From Cryptomeria japonica (Eukaryota; Streptophyta; Pinopsida; Cupressales; Cupressaceae), in contig NC_081410.1 of NCBI RefSeq assembly GCF_030272615.1, forward strand, positions 127,581,140 through 127,645,139: DNA of 64,000 nucleotides, in the 5' to 3' direction. Position numbers and translations under genes: made by a program. The notes below the pieces were generated by a model. The model ran no database searches. It had not been told where the DNA came from and worked only from the letters and a program-made list of their open reading frames with translations. Positions within the stretch are counted from its first letter, which is position 1, and every line of letters starts with the position of its first letter. Below, in pieces: positions 61,067 through 64,000 of the stretch.

Positions 61067-62246
61067 ACCAAAAGAGAGATTAGACTAATACCAAACTACT
61101 TGAGACCTAAAATTATTAGCAAAAAGGGGGTCCCCATTCGCAATGGAGTGATGTGTGAAATGGTCACAACACAACCTTTGTCAAGGTTATGAATACTTTA
61201 AATTTCCACTTCTAAGAGATACAATCCCTTAATTCTCATTCTCTCATTTACTTTGAGCTTCCAACTACTTATGAAGTATTGTAAGACTCCTCAAGTATGT
61301 ACAAAAACCTTCTACAAAGAATTTGAAGAAATAGGGTCACTTTCATGTTTTTGTTCGAATAAAGCCGACCATTTTGGCTATGGAAGTACCCCTCTACAAA
61401 ACTAGTGATTTCATAAAACCAAGTTCTATGGTTGATTTCTTTGTCTTATTCTTGCTTAAGTGTTTTCCTTGGAGGATGAGATTTTCTCCTAGACCCAATA
61501 CAAATTATTCCTCTTCATTTTTGGGGCCAAAACTTCCAAATAATAAGAAAACACTATTCAAAACAATATTATTTTGTGCATGTGCCTGGACTTGTTTAGG
61601 GGTTGATTTAATCATGATTTTATAATTGTGAGAACTCACAAGATCAATTACAATAACATTAGGAGCAAAAATTCCTTAGTATTGGCATTAAAATACTCTC
61701 ATATCTAAAAAATCACCATCCTCCAAGTCATGACTCTAAAGTCCATAATGATTTTGATCTATTATGAAGAAGCGAAAGTAACATAGCACCTAGTGGAAGA
61801 CTACTTCTTTAAGGCATGTCAAAACATAAGGACGGGCATGTCAAAACATAAGGACACTTGCCTCAACTACCAAAAGACACACAATGAGGTGACTTGTACT
61901 ATGTCATTCATGTACAAAGACATTCAAATTAACTATAATATTGTATGATTTATACATTAGAAAAAGAAAAAGAAATCATTTGAATGTTGTGTTGAAGAGA
62001 TGTTGCTAGGGTTTCCACAACTAATGCAAAGTGAAGCAAGTGGGAGATAACGCAAAGGATGGCAAAGGGTCTAATAAGACAATGGTCAAGAATAGACCTT
62101 GTAAAAGGGACTTATCTCGGGTACCAAGTGACAAGTATGGCAGCCTAATGTTTTTCAAGGGGTAATCATTCTTACCAAAATATGACCAAAATATAATTCT
62201 CACACATATATCATTTATATAATTTCAATGGGCTGCGGGCCCCAAT

Positions 62247-62248
<2 letters not shown>

Positions 62249-62304
<56 letters not shown>
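62249..62304. repeat. (AT)n microsatellite
   Basis: About 27 uninterrupted AT units. Confidence 0.97.
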
Positions 62305-62308
<4 letters not shown>

Positions 62309-63105
62309 GAATGGGTCGCTCTCTTGGATGCATATGTAAGCTAAGAAAAATACTAATGCATAACACAGCCCAATATAAAATTTCAACAAAAAAAAGCAAC
62401 AGGGTTGACACTTCAATTTTTGTTCCGACAGTTTTAAAAGCAATGTGTAAAAGAAAACATAACAGCAAATAAACAAGATGTACCATTTTCTAACCAACTC
62501 ATTTGATGATATTGATTGGCACAGATCCAACTGATATACAGCTTATGTCTATAATATTTTATTTGCAGCAATTTTGTCAAGGTTAACAGGCCGTGATGAA
62601 GTGATAAATTGTTGTGGTTCGCACAAGTAGTTATCACATCAAATGCAATTAATTTTTCAACTTGACATTTGTGAACAAAGAACATCTTGTCCAACTTAAT
62701 TATGAAGGAATGAATATTTCATATTCATGAGTTGTCAAATCATATATAAATGGTCATTTCCTTATCAAATAAGGGCTTATATAGAGCAAAATGAATGATC
62801 TGCCTCACAAACGACTGCATTTGGTGTAAATGGGCAAATGGTGAAAGTTATATAAATATACCATGCACTAAGAGTGAAAAGCATAGTCAATCAGATGCAT
62901 TATTTAATAATAGAAGCTGATTTACCAGAAAGTCTGCACAACAATAAACATGATTATTGAGAGAGTCCTATAATTCATAGAAGATAACAGATGCACTCAA
63001 TTGCTGCTTCCAGACAATGAATCTCCAAACTCCTAACTACTAATACCATGTTGGCATCTATAGCATATGCAGTTATGCACACAATGCAAAGAATAATTGT
63101 GTGAA

Positions 63106-63444
63106 TGTTTGTATTTACAGATAATTCACAGTGGTACAGATGGAATGGTGTTCCTTCGCTTGAACTACTCAAGAAAACAATAACGATTGGAAGTGCATGC
63201 ATTGGGCACAACCATAGACAGCATCACAGTGATTGAGCATATGCCTTTGTTATTCCTTGGTTCTAATGTTTGCATTTATTCAGAGAGTTCAAAGTGATAC
63301 AGATGGAATAGTGTCCATTGCTTGAGCCTTTAACTACTCAAGAAAACAATAAACATCAGAAGCACAGCTGTGCTTAAAAATACAGAGGGGCACAATCATA
63401 ACAGCATCATAGAGATTAAGCAAATGCCTTTAACTATTCCTTGG
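63106..63444. repeat. diverged direct duplication, 155- and 178-bp copies
   Basis: Copy 1 (63106-63260) and copy 2 (63267-63444) both run from tgtttgyattta through acagatggaat, actcaagaaaacaata and cagcatca to atgccttt...tattccttgg, with small indels between them. Confidence 0.85.
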
Positions 63445-64000
63445 AACTTTTAGTACCTACACAAGAAATATAAAGCACATTCTTATGCCTGATTGCCTGA
63501 AAAAAAGAACCATGCAATACATGAATATCTACTGAAGAGTTATGGGCATTCATCCCATGATTGTTTGTCACAAAACATTCAAGAGATCTAACTTTAACAC
63601 ATATATAAATACCAGTTATCTTGTATCTTGGTATTCAAGGAGAAATAAAAAAGAATGTTTAGAAAAGCCAGACTTGAAAAGAACTTATAAACAAATTTAA
63701 CCTTATCTGGAAATGTAATCGACCTTGAGAAAAATCCATGACTGCAAGTTCTGAGAAACCAACCTGATTGTCATTCTCCAAGAAAATGAACCAAAAGATT
63801 ACTGGGGAGAATTTATCTTGAAAAATAAATCTGTAACCACAAAAACAGAATCAACTTTCTTACCTCTACAATCTGTGTAGATATTGTATAAAAAAGATGA
63901 ATGTTTATAATATTAAGATTTATCCAAAAACAAAAAATGTTAAAATAACCCTTCTGAAATGACTGTATAGAGGTATGACTCTACCCACCAGTTTCCAAAG

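Larger units (their letters stand above)
50515..61171 (-). mobile_element. Element B: second copy of the pol-less family (3' part), interrupted
   Basis: It repeats the internal order of Element A from the 3' LTR outward: ORF-X (about 50540-53657), a leader-like region (54590-55160), the segment starting near 55165 that matches 44190 onward, and after the inserted element the GGGGACCCCC region ending near 61170. Gag, protease and the far LTR are not present in the window. It keeps about 1 kb (53612-54675) missing from Element A. Confidence 0.7.
61172..64000. other. right-edge interval without recognised genes
   Basis: No transposon domain or LTR pair is recognised. It contains an (AT)n tract at 62249-62304 and a duplicated block at 63106-63444. 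Short open frames here are not supported by any family. Introns or flanks of a host gene cannot be excluded. Confidence 0.35.

Noticed and set aside
61172..64000. A host gene at the right edge
   Set aside because: Short frames, no recognisable domain and no clear exon pattern. The interval could be intronic but nothing supports a call.

Overview
This window is repeat-filled nuclear DNA of a seed plant with a large genome. I see no ordinary host gene, rRNA, tRNA or CRISPR array. Nearly all of it is decayed LTR retrotransposons inserted into one another. The age of the copies (stops, frameshifts, deletions), the many solo LTRs and the nesting suggest a gymnosperm such as a conifer. That assignment is inference only.

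Left block (1-20647). Positions 1-3656 look like the 3' internal end of a Tat-like Ty3/gypsy element. It carries an antisense, decayed plant-mobile-domain gene and is followed by a polypurine tract and an AT-rich 3' LTR (from 3657). A 5'-truncated Sirevirus-like Copia element (Copia-1, 4674-16247) follows. Its 3' LTR is split by a complete, related Copia element (Copia-2, 8467-15705, TSD ATGTA). Copia-1 lies in a plus-strand chromovirus (Gypsy-1, 16248-20647), which also holds a solo LTR (18416-19325, TSD ATCAT).

Middle (20648-23814) is AT-rich DNA in which I recognise no gene, with one 106-bp tandem duplication.

Right block (23815-61171). A large minus-strand LTR family with no recognisable RT, RNase H or integrase forms an apparent tandem array: LTR1 (23815-26810), internal A, LTR2 (49465-50514), internal B (50515 to about 61171). 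Internal A encodes a Gag, a protease and a long unknown ORF ('ORF-X'). Internal B has a second ORF-X. Internal A was invaded by Copia-3 (30562-44188, TSD TTGTC), a Sirevirus-like derivative without pol. Copia-3 was invaded by an almost full-length chromovirus, Gypsy-2 (34912-41310). Gag was split by a solo LTR (45982-47329), and LTR1 by a solo LTR that itself holds another solo LTR. Internal B contains a compact LTR element (55402-61066, TSD ACCAA) whose 5' LTR is split by a 3.2-kb LTR-like insertion carrying about ten copies of a roughly 120-bp repeat.

The right edge (61172-64000) has an (AT)n tract and a duplication, but no feature I recognise.

No coding copy here looks intact, so mobility would need proteins supplied elsewhere. 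The most novel items are the ORF-X family, the pol-less Sirevirus derivative, the antisense PMD gene, the 20-bp and 120-bp periodic repeats, and the CAG-to-TAG decay pattern in Copia-2.
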